The notes below the pieces were generated by a model. That model was not told the DNA's origin. It worked only from the letters and a program-made list of their open reading frames with translations, and did not search any database. From assembly GCA_945787595.1 (NCBI GenBank), contig CALZJV010000391.1:1-19367 (forward strand): 19,367 bases of DNA, in the 5' to 3' direction. This DNA is from an uncultured Desulfobacterales bacterium. GTDB taxonomy: Bacteria; Desulfobacterota; Desulfobacteria; Desulfobacterales; JAFDCJ01. Within the stretch, counting starts at the first letter, position 1. Every line of letters starts with the position of its first letter. Shown here piece by piece: positions 1 through 7,373 of the stretch. A program made the position numbers and the translations under genes.

Positions 1-627
1 ATCTTTTGAATCAAACGGTAGCTGCCCACTCATAAGTTCATATAAAACCACCCCCAGAGAATACAGATCCGAGCGTTCATCCACAGCGCGGTTGATTCTG
101 CCGGTCTGTTCCGGTGAGATATAGGGCAGGGTCCCCAGCATCTGGTCGGGCCGGACTTTTTGATGGACATTACCGGTGGTGCGGGAAGCAGAACCGAAAT
201 CGATGATATGGATCGCCCCCTGCCTGTTTCCGATGAGAATATTTTTGCTGTTGAGATCCAGATGGATCACATTCTGTTGATGGATTTTTCCAAGGATACG
301 GGCCAGGTTGACGGCTATTTCTACTTTTTCTCGCAGGCTGAGTGTTCTGCTCTTGATATGATCCTGCAAGGTCTCTCCATCGATATATTCAAGGATCATT
401 GCCTGTTGATTCTCGATCGACTGTTGCTCCAGAACCTTGCGGACACCCTCGACCGCGTTGAGGGAGCGGGTCATTTCGTATTCTTTTATCAGGGATCGAA
501 GGCTTCGCCGGGATGGGTGGCGTTTGACAGGTTTTTTGATAACCACCGGCTGGGGATACTCCGGATGTGTTTCATGGGAAATTACCGAGTTACCCCGATA
601 AATAATATTTTGTTGCATAGAGGCCAT
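1..627 (-). CDS. Ser/Thr protein kinase, N-terminal part (multidomain kinase type), cut by window edge
   Basis: Translating the minus strand from the ATG at 627 gives an open frame of 209 codons running off the window at position 1. An in-frame TAA lies two codons upstream of that ATG; a second in-frame ATG is at 618. Kinase motifs appear in order: VVIKK (ATP-binding Lys), an alpha-C Glu in the KEYEMTRSL segment, VIHLDLNSKNIL (catalytic loop, HLD in place of HRD, with the downstream Asn), IDFGSAS (DFG), then ISPEQTGRINR and DERSDLYSLGVVLYELMSGQ (APE-like and subdomain IX). The SPEQTGR-x-NR wording is typical of very large signalling proteins in which a kinase domain is followed by an AAA-type ATPase and often GAF and histidine kinase domains. 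That architecture is inferred, since only the kinase N-lobe and most of the C-lobe are visible. The glycine-rich loop is not obvious. The essential Lys, Asp, Asn and DFG are present, so it is probably active. Confidence 0.88.
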   Translation of the reverse strand, partial: MASMQQNIIYRGNSVISHETHPEYPQPVVIKKPVKRHPSRRSLRSLIKEYEMTRSLNAVEGVRKVLEQQSIENQQAMILEYIDGETLQDHIKSRTLSLREKVEIAVNLARILGKIHQQNVIHLDLNSKNILIGNRQGAIHIIDFGSASRTTGNVHQKVRPDQMLGTLPYISPEQTGRINRAVDERSDLYSLGVVLYELMSGQLPFDSKD

Positions 628-1052
628 TGGCAATTAGAATCTTCTTTTTATTGACCAAGGGTGATAATAGCAAAGCCGGGTTGATTCTGGTAGATAAAAT
701 AGTGTAAAAACCGCAGCTTTGATATTCATATCCAAAATGTCCTATGTAAATCAACTATTAGATTCTTAAACCTGAAATTTATGAATCTTCTAACAAAATA
801 CTAACAACCCCAATGGGTAATGAAGTCTTCAAAAGGATCCACAGCATCACATGAAGAGTGTGAATTAAGTGTTCAAATGTCAAATTTATTCGGTTTCCTT
901 ACTATTTCATATCTTTACCCAATGCAATGGAACATAATTTCAGGAAATGCGGTATGGGTTTAAAGGGGGATTTTTTATTTTGATCTAAACTATTTAGATC
1001 TTTCAGCGGCAAAAGTAAAGAATCCTGGCCCAGCTTCCGGCCCGTTGGCCTA
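628..1052. other. AT-rich intergenic spacer, no gene seen
   Basis: This is the upstream region of the kinase gene on the minus strand and the distal flank of the rarD-like gene. It is AT-rich with several runs of A and T and has no open frame with coding character. It probably holds the kinase promoter, but I cannot point to convincing -35 and -10 boxes. Confidence 0.5.
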
Positions 1053-1097
1053 CAGCCCGGCTTCCTGCTCGCAGAGCCTAAAGCTCGGAGAGAGGGA
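1053..1097. repeat. 45-bp dispersed repeat, copy 1
   Basis: This block matches 19040-19084 in the same orientation at 38 of 45 positions by eye, including the shared words CCCGGCTTCC and GGAGAGAGGG. Both copies are non-coding, and both lie close to heptanucleotide arrays. The function is unknown; it is one of several dispersed intergenic repeats here. Confidence 0.75.
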
Positions 1098-1155
1098 GGA
1101 CCAGGTTTTCAATTTTAGAATAAATACCCAAATCCGAAGCAATTCCTTTGCTCTC

Positions 1156-1319
1156 TGCCCTTTTTGCCCTTCGCCCTTCGCCCTATGCCCTTTTAGCCCG
1201 CAACCTGCAACTCTTTTGATTCTCCGGCACCTTCCATTGAGCGATGTCTTTCTCTATGCACCATGCCCTTTGCTCTATGCCCTTTTTGCCCTTTTTGCCC
1301 TTTGCCCTCTGCCCTTTTT
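1156..1319. repeat. Degenerate heptanucleotide array, GCCCTTT-type
   Basis: There are two clusters (about 1156-1192 and 1264-1319) of GCCCTTT, GCCCTAT, GCCCTTC and GCCCTCT units at a period of 7, sometimes 8 or 9 where a T is added. Between them, at 1200-1213, are two GCAACYY heptads of the next family. Long open frames cross this region on both strands, but their peptides are pure low-complexity (repeats such as FALCP), so they are rejected as genes. Confidence 0.8.
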
Positions 1320-1323
1320 CCCC

Positions 1324-1400
1324 GCAACTCGCAACCCGCAACCCGCAACCTGCAACCTGCAACCCGCAACCCGTAACTCGCAACCCGTAACCCGTAACCC
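1324..1400. repeat. Heptanucleotide array, GCAACCC-type, 11 units
   Basis: Eleven back-to-back 7-bp units of the form G(C/T)AAC(C/T)(C/T) fill 1324-1400 without a gap. The array ends a few bases from the stop codon of the rarD-like gene at 1408. Read on the minus strand the unit is GGGTTGC or GGGTTAC, close to the AGGTTTC/GGGTGTC units found at five other places in the window. Confidence 0.9.
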
Positions 1401-1407
1401 GAAATTG

Positions 1408-2313
1408 TCATCTTTCCCGCCGATAGTAAATCACCGAATCCGTCGAATAAATTACAAGTGCTGCCCAGATCATGGCGAATGTCCAGACCTGGGTGGTTGA
1501 GAATGGCTCCTTATAAATAAATACGGCCAGCAGAAACATGCCGCTGGGGCCGATATACTGCATCAAACCAAGGGTCGAAAGATTTAACCGCTTGGCGCCC
1601 AGGGTAAAGAAGAGTAAAGGCGCAGCTGTCAGCGGGGCGCAGCCGATCAGAAGCAAATCAAGCTTGAGACTGAAACGCAAGATGGTGTCGGCTCCCTGGG
1701 AATTCAGATAGACAAGGTATAAGACAGCCGGCGGCGAAAGCAGCATGGTTTCGACCGCCAGACCCACCAGGGCCCCCACCGGGGCAACTTTGCGGATGAG
1801 GCCATAAACCCCGAAACTCACAGCCAGCGTGAGCGCGATCCAGGGAAACTCACCATAGGAAATTGTCAGATACAGCACACCGCATGCAGCCAGCAATACC
1901 GCCAAAACTTGTGGCCTTCTCAATCGCTCCCGCAGGAAAAGCAATCCCAAGACCACATTTACCAGCGGATTAATATAATATCCAAGGCTTGCCTGCAGCA
2001 TATAATTATTAGTCACGGCCCAGATATACAAGAACCAGTTTGCGGAAACAAGAATTGCGGTGGACAAGAGCGTTAAAAGCATGCGGCCATTGTAAAATAT
2101 CCCTGCAAATTCATGGCGGCGTCGTTGTAGCAGGATCAGACACATCAGGAAGAGAAACGACCAGACTACCCGGTGCATGGTAATCTCCAGAGCCGAAACG
2201 GCACTGAGGGCCTTCCAGTAGACGGGGCTCAGTCCCCAGATTAAAAAGGCCGAACCGGCATATATCACGCCGATCAGGGATTCTGATTGTGTTTTGAGTG
2301 AGTTGGTGGCCAT
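1408..2313 (-). CDS. rarD: RarD-like EamA (DMT superfamily) permease
   Basis: A 301-residue integral membrane protein made almost entirely of hydrophobic segments, as expected for the ten-helix EamA/DMT fold. Recognisable RarD wording includes FLIWGLSPVYWKAL near the N-terminus, MHRVVWSFLFL, NWFLYIWAVTNNYMLQASLG followed by YYINPLVNVVLG, and LSTLGLMQYIGPSGMFLLAV near the C-terminus. RarD proteins are inner-membrane transporters of poorly defined substrate (the E. coli name comes from a chloramphenicol-sensitivity context). The start is ATG at 2313; the ribosome binding site is weak. It is a single gene: a heptad array lies just after the stop and another repeat just upstream. The family is certain, the substrate unknown. 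Confidence 0.93.
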   Translation of the reverse strand: MATNSLKTQSESLIGVIYAGSAFLIWGLSPVYWKALSAVSALEITMHRVVWSFLFLMCLILLQRRRHEFAGIFYNGRMLLTLLSTAILVSANWFLYIWAVTNNYMLQASLGYYINPLVNVVLGLLFLRERLRRPQVLAVLLAACGVLYLTISYGEFPWIALTLAVSFGVYGLIRKVAPVGALVGLAVETMLLSPPAVLYLVYLNSQGADTILRFSLKLDLLLIGCAPLTAAPLLFFTLGAKRLNLSTLGLMQYIGPSGMFLLAVFIYKEPFSTTQVWTFAMIWAALVIYSTDSVIYYRRER

Positions 2314-2326
2314 TAATGAAGTTTCC

Positions 2327-2355
2327 AGGTTTCAGGTGCCGGTATTCAGGTTTCA
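2327..2355. repeat. Heptanucleotide array, AGGTTTC-type, 4 units
   Basis: Four consecutive 7-mers are read at 2327-2354: AGGTTTC, AGGTGCC, GGTATTC and AGGTTTC. They lie 13 bp upstream of the rarD-like start codon, where a ribosome binding site and promoter would normally sit. Confidence 0.75.
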
Positions 2356-2365
2356 GCAATTAAAA

Positions 2366-2556
2366 AATTTCAAATAACAAATACCAAATACCAAATGGTT
2401 CGACAAGCTCACCACCACCCTGAGCTAGGTCGAAGGGCAAATCACAATGACTGCAATTCAAAATTCCAAACAATTGGCGTTTGATCTTATTTGAGATTTG
2501 GATATTGTAATTTGGTGCTTGTCATTTGTTATTTCAGGTTTATCCGAGTTAGACAA
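2366..2556. repeat. AT-rich inverted-repeat element, copy 1
   Basis: The left end reads as CAAATAA/CAAATAC heptads (2371-2398). The right end is built of complementary TAATTTG, TCATTTG and TTATTTC words up to 2535, so the ends can pair. The interior and the flank after the right arm (to about 2556) resemble 16766-16985, with shared words such as TGATTTGGATATTG-like and AAATTCCAAAC-like blocks. Nested at 2401-2437 is a second hairpin, TTCGACAAGCTCA facing TGAGCTAGGTCGAA. There is no open reading frame, so this is MITE-like or a structural repeat. Confidence 0.7.
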
Positions 2557-2584
2557 TTGCAGTTCAGACTTTGGCATTGACAAC

Positions 2585-2635
2585 TGCCCCGCAGGGGCCA
2601 CTTTTTCCGAGCGTAGTCTCGGAAAAATCTTAGTG
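2585..2635. repeat. About 50-bp dispersed repeat with two hairpins, copy 1
   Basis: This matches 15131-15180: both start TGCCCCGCAGGGGCCACTTT and end in GAAAAA(T/G)CTTAGT. It contains CCCC-GCA-GGGG and, in this copy, a strong stem TTTTTCCGAG facing CTCGGAAAAA around a 6-nt loop. It is non-coding. The T-run followed by a hairpin could terminate transcription, but its repeated nature argues for a dispersed element. Confidence 0.75.
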
Positions 2636-2729
2636 CACTAGTGGCTGAACTATTACCAACAACAGACAAAGCACCATAGCCCGGACGCCGATTCAGATCA
2701 ATTATCTTTTGTCACTGTTCATATCCCAT

Positions 2730-2758
2730 TTGACTTTAACTGTGGATTCAACTATTTT
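2730..2758 (+). promoter_or_regulatory. Candidate sigma70-type promoter for the acyl-CoA gene pair
   Basis: TTGACT (2730-2735), a 17-bp spacer, then TATTTT (2753-2758). Transcription would begin near 2765, which fits translation from the ATG at 2806 rather than from an earlier in-frame ATG at 2761. Prediction by eye only. Confidence 0.45.
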
Positions 2759-2805
2759 CGATGCCTATGAATCAACTATGCGAATCATCAAAGAAAGGAC
2801 ATCAC

Positions 2806-3612
2806 ATGAGTGCAACCGCCCACTTCAAAGTTGAAACAGATAAACATATTGCCTGGTTGACACTGGATCGCCCCGAAAAACGCAATACCATGGGAACTGC
2901 TTTTTTTAAGGAGCTGTCGCAGCATTTAGACCAATTGGATCAGGATACAACCATCTGTGCGGTGGTCATCAAGGCTGAAGGCAAAAGCTTTACGGCCGGG
3001 ACCGATCTTACGGAGGCCGCATCTTTGCTCAGCGGCAAAGCTGCCGATCAACGCGAAGACGCCCGCAAAGCGATATTGGAGCTCCAGGGGGCTCTCAATA
3101 AAATTGAACAATGCCGCAAGCCGGTGATTGCAGCCATTCACAGCCATTGCATCGGTGGCGGGATCGACTTGATCAGCGCCTGCGATATCCGCCTGGCCAC
3201 CAAAGATGCAATCTTCAGCATCCGGGAAACCCGCATGGGCATCATCGCCGATCTGGGAACCCTGCAGCGTTTACCGTACATCATCGGGCATGGCTGGTTC
3301 AGGGAACTGGCCTTGACAGGTCGGGACTTCAATGCCGAGGAAGCCCTGCAGATGGGGCTGATTACGCGGATCTGCCAAGATCGTCAAGCATTGGTTGCAG
3401 AGGCCCGTAAACTAGCCGGCCTGATTGCTGAATGCCCGCCGTTGACGGTCCAGGGAACCAAAGAAGTCATCTTGCACAGCCGGGATCATGGCGTCCATGC
3501 CGGCTTGCAGTACGTGGCCCAGAAAAATGCCGCGGCGTTGCCATCCGAGGATGTGGTCGAAGCGTTTAGCGCGTTTATGGAAAAGAGAAAACCGGTGTTT
3601 AGGGGCAAATGA
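2806..3612 (+). CDS. Crotonase-family enzyme, probable dienoyl-CoA isomerase type
   Basis: A 268-residue enoyl-CoA hydratase/isomerase superfamily member. I chose the ATG at 2806 because an AAAGGA-type ribosome binding site precedes it by 6-7 nt, while the in-frame ATG at 2761 has none. FTAGTDL and HCIGGGIDLISACDIR form the CoA-binding and oxyanion-hole segments. The family's usual hydratase glutamates are not laid out as in crotonase. Instead Asp121 (GGGID), Glu141 (SIRET) and Asp149 (IIAD) have spacings of 20 and 8, the same as Asp176, Glu196 and Asp204 of the mammalian delta3,5-delta2,4-dienoyl-CoA isomerase ECH1, and the following DLGTLQRLPYIIG also resembles ECH1. Predicted role: moving double bonds in dienoyl-CoAs during cytoplasmic beta-oxidation of unsaturated acids. 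The next gene follows 43 nt later in the same direction. Family certain, isomerase assignment likely. Confidence 0.9.
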   Translation: MSATAHFKVETDKHIAWLTLDRPEKRNTMGTAFFKELSQHLDQLDQDTTICAVVIKAEGKSFTAGTDLTEAASLLSGKAADQREDARKAILELQGALNKIEQCRKPVIAAIHSHCIGGGIDLISACDIRLATKDAIFSIRETRMGIIADLGTLQRLPYIIGHGWFRELALTGRDFNAEEALQMGLITRICQDRQALVAEARKLAGLIAECPPLTVQGTKEVILHSRDHGVHAGLQYVAQKNAAALPSEDVVEAFSAFMEKRKPVFRGK

Positions 3613-3655
3613 ATTCTGCGCGCATAATTCATGTAAACTTAAGGAGAAGTATCCC

Positions 3656-4762
3656 GTGCAAAAGCAAATTCCCGGTCCTTACTGTTCGATGATTCTGGCC
3701 GATCACGGAGCCCGGGTGATCGCTGTCGAAGACAAGCGTTTTTTGGCGGACGAGCTCTTTTTTAATTTGATCAATCGAAACAAAGAGCATATGTCGTTGA
3801 ACCTGAAAACCGAGAAAGGCAAGGAAATCTTTTTTCGTTTGATCCAAAACACCGATGTTGTGCTGGAAGGTTTCAGGCCCGGTGTTGTTGACAGACTGGG
3901 AGTTGGCTACCAGACGGTTCGCGAGGTCAATCCGAAAATTATCTACTGTTCGATTACCGGATACGGTCAGCAAGGACCGTTTCGCGACCGTGTCGGACAC
4001 GATGCAAATTATCTGAGCTATGCCGGCGTTCTCGACCTTATCGGTGAAGCGGATCGTCCCCCGTCCATCCCGGGCGTTCAAATCGCCGATATTGCCGGCG
4101 GTGGCATGAATGCGGCCATCGGAATCCTTCTAGCCCTCTTTGCCCGGGAAAAAACCGGTCAAGGACAATATATTGATATTTCCATGACCGACGGTATGGT
4201 GGGGTTTCTTCCCGCCGCACTGTTCTTCCGCCAGCTCACCGGACAGGAACCCATGCGTGCCGACGCATTTTTATCCCATCGCTATGCCTGCTACAATACT
4301 TATGAAACGGCTGATGGACGATTTATTTCCATAGGTGCCGTCGAAAACCGTTTCTGGAGGCAACTATGCGATGTTCTCGGTGTTCCTGAGTACGCAGAAC
4401 TGCAATATGATGATCAGCACCGCCAAGAGATCCTCGATTTTGTGCGCAATGCGTTTAAGCAAAAAACTCTGGATAACTGGGATGCTATCCTCGGCGATTT
4501 GGATATCTGCTGGGGACGGGTCCAGTCATTGTCAGAGGTGCTGGAAGATCCGCTTTTTCGAAAACGGGAAATGGTGGTTGAGATCGAGGGAAACGATGGC
4601 AAAACGTCAAAGACCCTCGGTGTGCCGGTCAAACTGAGTGAAACTCCGGGGGCCGTTCGTACCCCGCCGGTGGGTTTTGGTGAAAGTACACCGGATATAC
4701 TCCGAGAGCTGGGCTATTCGGAAAAAGACATACAGGGGTTTGAAGAAGAAGGTGTAATTTAG
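3656..4762 (+). CDS. CaiB/BaiF family protein, alpha-methylacyl-CoA racemase-like
   Basis: The start is taken as GTG 3656, preceded by AAGGAG with 9-nt spacing; the frame stays open upstream to 3488 but only as a shadow of the previous gene. The 368-residue product has the family III CoA-transferase signature: GPYCSMILADHGARVI, FRPGVVDRLGVGY, ITGYGQQGP, GHDANYLSYAGVLD, IADIAGGGMNAAIGI. His115, Asp145 and Glu230 match in context and in exact spacing (30 and 85) the catalytic His126, Asp156 and Glu241 of the Mycobacterium racemase MCR. Racemases of this type epimerise 2-methylacyl-CoAs; true CoA-transferases share the fold, so transferase activity cannot be excluded. The N-terminus is about 11 residues shorter than MCR and lacks the usual opening beta-strand (the LSGxxVLDL-like segment). 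It probably forms an operon with the upstream crotonase gene. Confidence 0.9.
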   Translation: MQKQIPGPYCSMILADHGARVIAVEDKRFLADELFFNLINRNKEHMSLNLKTEKGKEIFFRLIQNTDVVLEGFRPGVVDRLGVGYQTVREVNPKIIYCSITGYGQQGPFRDRVGHDANYLSYAGVLDLIGEADRPPSIPGVQIADIAGGGMNAAIGILLALFAREKTGQGQYIDISMTDGMVGFLPAALFFRQLTGQEPMRADAFLSHRYACYNTYETADGRFISIGAVENRFWRQLCDVLGVPEYAELQYDDQHRQEILDFVRNAFKQKTLDNWDAILGDLDICWGRVQSLSEVLEDPLFRKREMVVEIEGNDGKTSKTLGVPVKLSETPGAVRTPPVGFGESTPDILRELGYSEKDIQGFEEEGVI

Positions 4763-5092
4763 TCCATCATCTTGTGAGTATATGGCTAATCGCCGATGAG
4801 ACAAACATTTCTGCACCCTTACTATTCATCCGAATTTTTGGTTTCAGGTGTCGGGTTTCAGGTGTCAGCATAGCCACCGGCCAAAAAAAAACGGCCCGTT
4901 GGTCAAAAAAGAAACTCCAACATAACAAATGTCAAATTAAGGAATTCTTTCTATTTTATTTGTTAAAAAAAGCAGAGCGAAGCGACATCCACAATTCGTC
5001 AATCTTCATTCGTCATTCCATGTGGTTTCATACAAGAAACCCATTTAATTACAGCATCCGACCATCCCAATTCCGCCTTCCGCATTCCCCTC
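4763..5092. other. Intergenic region with three heptad arrays, no gene seen
   Basis: Heptads occur at 4846-4866 (AGGTGTC, GGGTTTC, AGGTGTC), at 4994-5014 (ATTCGTC, AATCTTC, ATTCGTC) and at 5054-5088 (GCATCCG, ACCATCC, CAATTCC, GCCTTCC, GCATTCC). A reverse copy of CTTGTATGAAAC is at 5025-5036. The convergent genes on both sides end here, so a terminator is expected, but no clean hairpin plus T-run was found. The long open frame crossing the region is low-complexity and rejected. Confidence 0.65.
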
Positions 5093-5740
5093 CTACACCA
5101 TGGATTTCAATGTCGCCACCTCCAACTGATCTCCGGCATCCTCCGCCCGGTCTGAAACTTCAACAATGTAATCGAGGCAATGCTTCAGATGGAGCTGGTG
5201 GGCGAAATCCTGAGAAGATGTAAAGATTACCTTGGTTAAATCCCACTCGAGCTTGTCCACCCTGGATTCCTGGAGACTGACCTCCTTGGTGTGTTCCCGC
5301 ACGACTTCGATTTTGCACTCACCCTTGAAGTAACATAGTACCGCGAGTTTGAGGTTATCAATAATGCCTAATGATTCTTGTGCAACGGCAACAAAATGGG
5401 ATTTCATTTCTGCAGGAATCAGCGGGCGCTGGTTCAGAAAAAAGTCGCAGCAGGCTTCACCGGCATTACCCACTTTGTCAATACTTTCGATCAGCTTATA
5501 GATGTCCTCGCGCAGCAAAGGCAAATAGGCTCCGGAATAAAGTTTATCCCGGATTTCATAACGGACGATATCCGCCTCTGATTCTTCACTTCTTACCTTG
5601 CGGCCTAACACCTTGGCCTCGCTGATATTGTCGTCAAGATACAACTCAATGGTTTGGATACCGGTCTTCAGGGAATCCTCCACCAGGTCGAGATGCTTTA
5701 AAATCAGCTTGATGACCTCTTTTTCTTTTTTGAAGAACAC
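5093..5740 (-). CDS. DUF47/PhoU-like phosphate transport accessory protein
   Basis: A 215-residue, largely alpha-helical protein of the DUF47 (TIGR00153) family, which resembles PhoU and is usually encoded beside PiT phosphate permeases. The start is GTG at 5740, giving MFFKKEKEVIKLILKHLDLVEDSL, the normal beginning of this family; AAGGAG lies 8 nt upstream. An ATG further out (5806) would add 22 unrelated residues and is rejected. Long charged helices and acidic stretches (RVDKLEWDL, EVSDRAEDAGDQLEVA) fit the PhoU-type metal-binding three-helix bundle. It lies about 360 bp downstream of the PiT gene on the same strand. It presumably regulates or assists that permease at the inner face of the membrane; the mechanism is not established for the family. 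Confidence 0.88.
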   Translation of the reverse strand: MFFKKEKEVIKLILKHLDLVEDSLKTGIQTIELYLDDNISEAKVLGRKVRSEESEADIVRYEIRDKLYSGAYLPLLREDIYKLIESIDKVGNAGEACCDFFLNQRPLIPAEMKSHFVAVAQESLGIIDNLKLAVLCYFKGECKIEVVREHTKEVSLQESRVDKLEWDLTKVIFTSSQDFAHQLHLKHCLDYIVEVSDRAEDAGDQLEVATLKSMV

Positions 5741-5854
5741 AGTACATTCTCCTTCAATTTTTTCGGGAGTATTAAAATAACAGGGTTCATCTAACACAGC
5801 ACGCATGCTATTTCAAGTCGAGAACGTCAAGAACCCTTTGGCCGACATTACAAC

Positions 5855-5883
5855 CCTGATTGAGCAATAAACGCTCAATCAGG
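5855..5883 (-). terminator. Perfect 11-bp stem hairpin between PiT and DUF47 genes
   Basis: CCTGATTGAGC (5855-5865) is exactly complementary to GCTCAATCAGG (5873-5883) across a 7-nt loop. It lies between the end of the PiT gene and the start of the DUF47 gene, both on the minus strand. There is no clear T-run on either side, so it may be a weak terminator, an mRNA-stability hairpin or an operator. Confidence 0.45.
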
Positions 5884-6100
5884 CGTTAATTGTTATTTGT
5901 TATTCGTTATTAGAATTTGACGATGGCCCTATAAGGTTATTGGCTGGGAAGCCAGAAAGCCGGAATGCTGGGATGCTAAGAGAATGTGGAACTTTTGAGC
6001 TTCCAAGCTTATTACCTCCCAGCTTCAAGCCTACCAAACGAATGACTCCCAATTGGTTTTAACTCAATTGTGGTTAAATTGACCGATATTCAACCACGAA

Positions 6101-7042
6101 TCAGCCGGTCACATAATTTATCACCCGGTATAAAACAAACGAAACCGCTCCCGCCAGGGTCGGTGTCAAGACCCATCCGATCAGGATCGTCATAATGGTT
6201 TTTTTGCTGATCGATTTCGCACCTTTTTTCAGGCCGACGCCTACCACGGCACCCACAATGGCGGAAGAGGTGGAAACCGGGATACCGAATAAAGAAAAAA
6301 GATGCATGCCGAAGGCAGAAGAGATCTGGGCAACAAATGCGCTCGGGATGTCAAGGGGCGTAATTCCCTTGCCGACGGTATCCGCGACCTTTTCCCCGTA
6401 TGTTATGGCGCCCACGGCAATGCTCACCCCGCCGATCAGCAACAGCACCTTGGGCGGCAAAATATTGAGATTGGCGATGGGACCCACAGCGTTGCCGGCA
6501 TTGTTGGCTCCCATGGAATAGGCGACGTAACACGCTGAAAGTATTGCCAACCAGCCGAATGCCTGCTGGAAAAGAAGAGACCTGCTTCCAAATTTGTTCA
6601 GTATAAATTTCACCAGCGCCATTAATCCAAAAGAAAGCGCCATGACCAGGATGGGGCAAACAAGCCAGCTTTCCGCAATGAGAATTAATTTGGCATAATC
6701 TATTTCAGCACCCACCGCCAGGCCGATTCCGACAACTCCGCCGACAATTGCCTGGGAAGTCGATGTTGGAATTCTATAGAATGTGGCCAGGGTCACAAAA
6801 AATCCGGAACAGATCAAGGCCACACAGACGGCCAGATAGTTTAAATCCGTTTTGACGATACCTTTGCCGATGGTTTTCATGACGTGCTCGCCCTGGAGCA
6901 TGGCACCGATAATCACAAAGACGGCAACCAGAGCAGCTGCTTTCTTGAAGCTTAATAATCCGCAGCCCACCGCCGTGCCGATGCAGTTGGCCGTATCATT
7001 TGCGCCGATATTCCAGCCGACATATGCACCGGCGCCCAGCAA
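6101..7042 (-). CDS. pit: PiT-family inorganic phosphate (anion) permease
   Basis: A 313-residue membrane protein with the two PiT repeats in order. The first carries GWNIGANDTANCIGTAVG near the N-terminus. The second carries YSMGANNAGNAVGP in the middle, where the usual Asp of GANDxxN is Asn. Hydrophobic segments fill the rest, and the C-terminal half ends in FGIPVSTSSAIVGAVVGVG, a typical PiT repeat of STSxAIVG seen also in PTSTSQAIVGGVVG. The likely role is cation-coupled phosphate uptake across the inner membrane, supported by the DUF47 gene downstream; another oxyanion is possible. The start is uncertain: TTG 7042 gives MLGAGAYVGW, but the frame continues upstream as plausible membrane sequence (EPIFILLL) without any ATG or GTG before a TAA at about 7136, inside a repeat end. 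The true start may be lost or non-canonical. Confidence 0.88.
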   Translation of the reverse strand: MLGAGAYVGWNIGANDTANCIGTAVGCGLLSFKKAAALVAVFVIIGAMLQGEHVMKTIGKGIVKTDLNYLAVCVALICSGFFVTLATFYRIPTSTSQAIVGGVVGIGLAVGAEIDYAKLILIAESWLVCPILVMALSFGLMALVKFILNKFGSRSLLFQQAFGWLAILSACYVAYSMGANNAGNAVGPIANLNILPPKVLLLIGGVSIAVGAITYGEKVADTVGKGITPLDIPSAFVAQISSAFGMHLFSLFGIPVSTSSAIVGAVVGVGLKKGAKSISKKTIMTILIGWVLTPTLAGAVSFVLYRVINYVTG

Positions 7043-7136
7043 TAAAATGAAAATTGGCTCGATAGCAGCTTCACCCCCATGTACGGATGCGGTCTCCGCA
7101 GTAAGAAGACCGGTGGTACAAAATCTCTCGGAATTT

Positions 7137-7336
7137 TAGTTAGTGCCCATCCATAAATCGGTTAAAATCAGTTTGGGCACGCAATCGTGTTTCCAATCCA
7201 GAAATGCGGATTTTTGTCCAAGGTCAAGGAAATCAAGCGGTTGTGCGGAGACGTAGCTGGCTACGTCGCACAAACAATCGCGCCGATTGACGCCGAGATT
7301 GGGCAAAAAGACCATTTATGGATGGAAACTAGTTAG
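7137..7336. repeat. MITE-like inverted-repeat element of about 200 bp
   Basis: The ends pair: CCATCCATAAAT at 7147-7158 and ATTTATGGATGG at 7314-7325, with partly matching TAGTTAGT/ACTAGTTA outer ends. Inside is a strong hairpin, GACGTAGC (7251-7258) facing GCTACGTC (7261-7268), extended outwards by TTGTGC and GCACAA. There is no open frame. The element fills most of the gap between gdhA and the PiT gene and abuts the PiT coding frame. It resembles a non-autonomous transposable element, but no target-site duplication was confirmed. Confidence 0.75.
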
Positions 7337-7373
7337 CAAAGGTGTAAACTTTATAAATATTGGATAACGACAG

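Noticed and set aside
160..654. 164-codon plus-strand open frame
   Set aside because: It is the antisense shadow of the kinase gene, whose minus-strand translation has all the kinase motifs.
1324..1400. Heptad array considered as a CRISPR array
   Set aside because: The units are contiguous 7-mers with no spacers; CRISPR repeats are 23 nt or longer with unique spacers.
1387..1400. GTAACCC units considered telomere-like, suggesting eukaryotic or linear-end DNA
   Set aside because: The array is internal, degenerate and one of several unrelated heptamer families; the genes around it are bacterial.
1045..1500. Overlapping open frames on both strands through the low-complexity region
   Set aside because: The peptides are direct read-outs of 7-bp repeats (LCPF and RNPQPAT patterns); no ribosome binding site and no domain.
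2399..2437. GGTTCGACAAGCTC considered as a tRNA T-arm
   Set aside because: No acceptor, D or anticodon arms fit around it; it pairs with TGAGCTAGGTCGAA as a simple hairpin.
4774..5223. 149-codon plus-strand frame
   Set aside because: It crosses repeats and runs antisense into the DUF47 gene; no domain or ribosome binding site.
7137..7336. Considered as an insertion sequence
   Set aside because: Too short and without any transposase frame; kept as MITE-like only.
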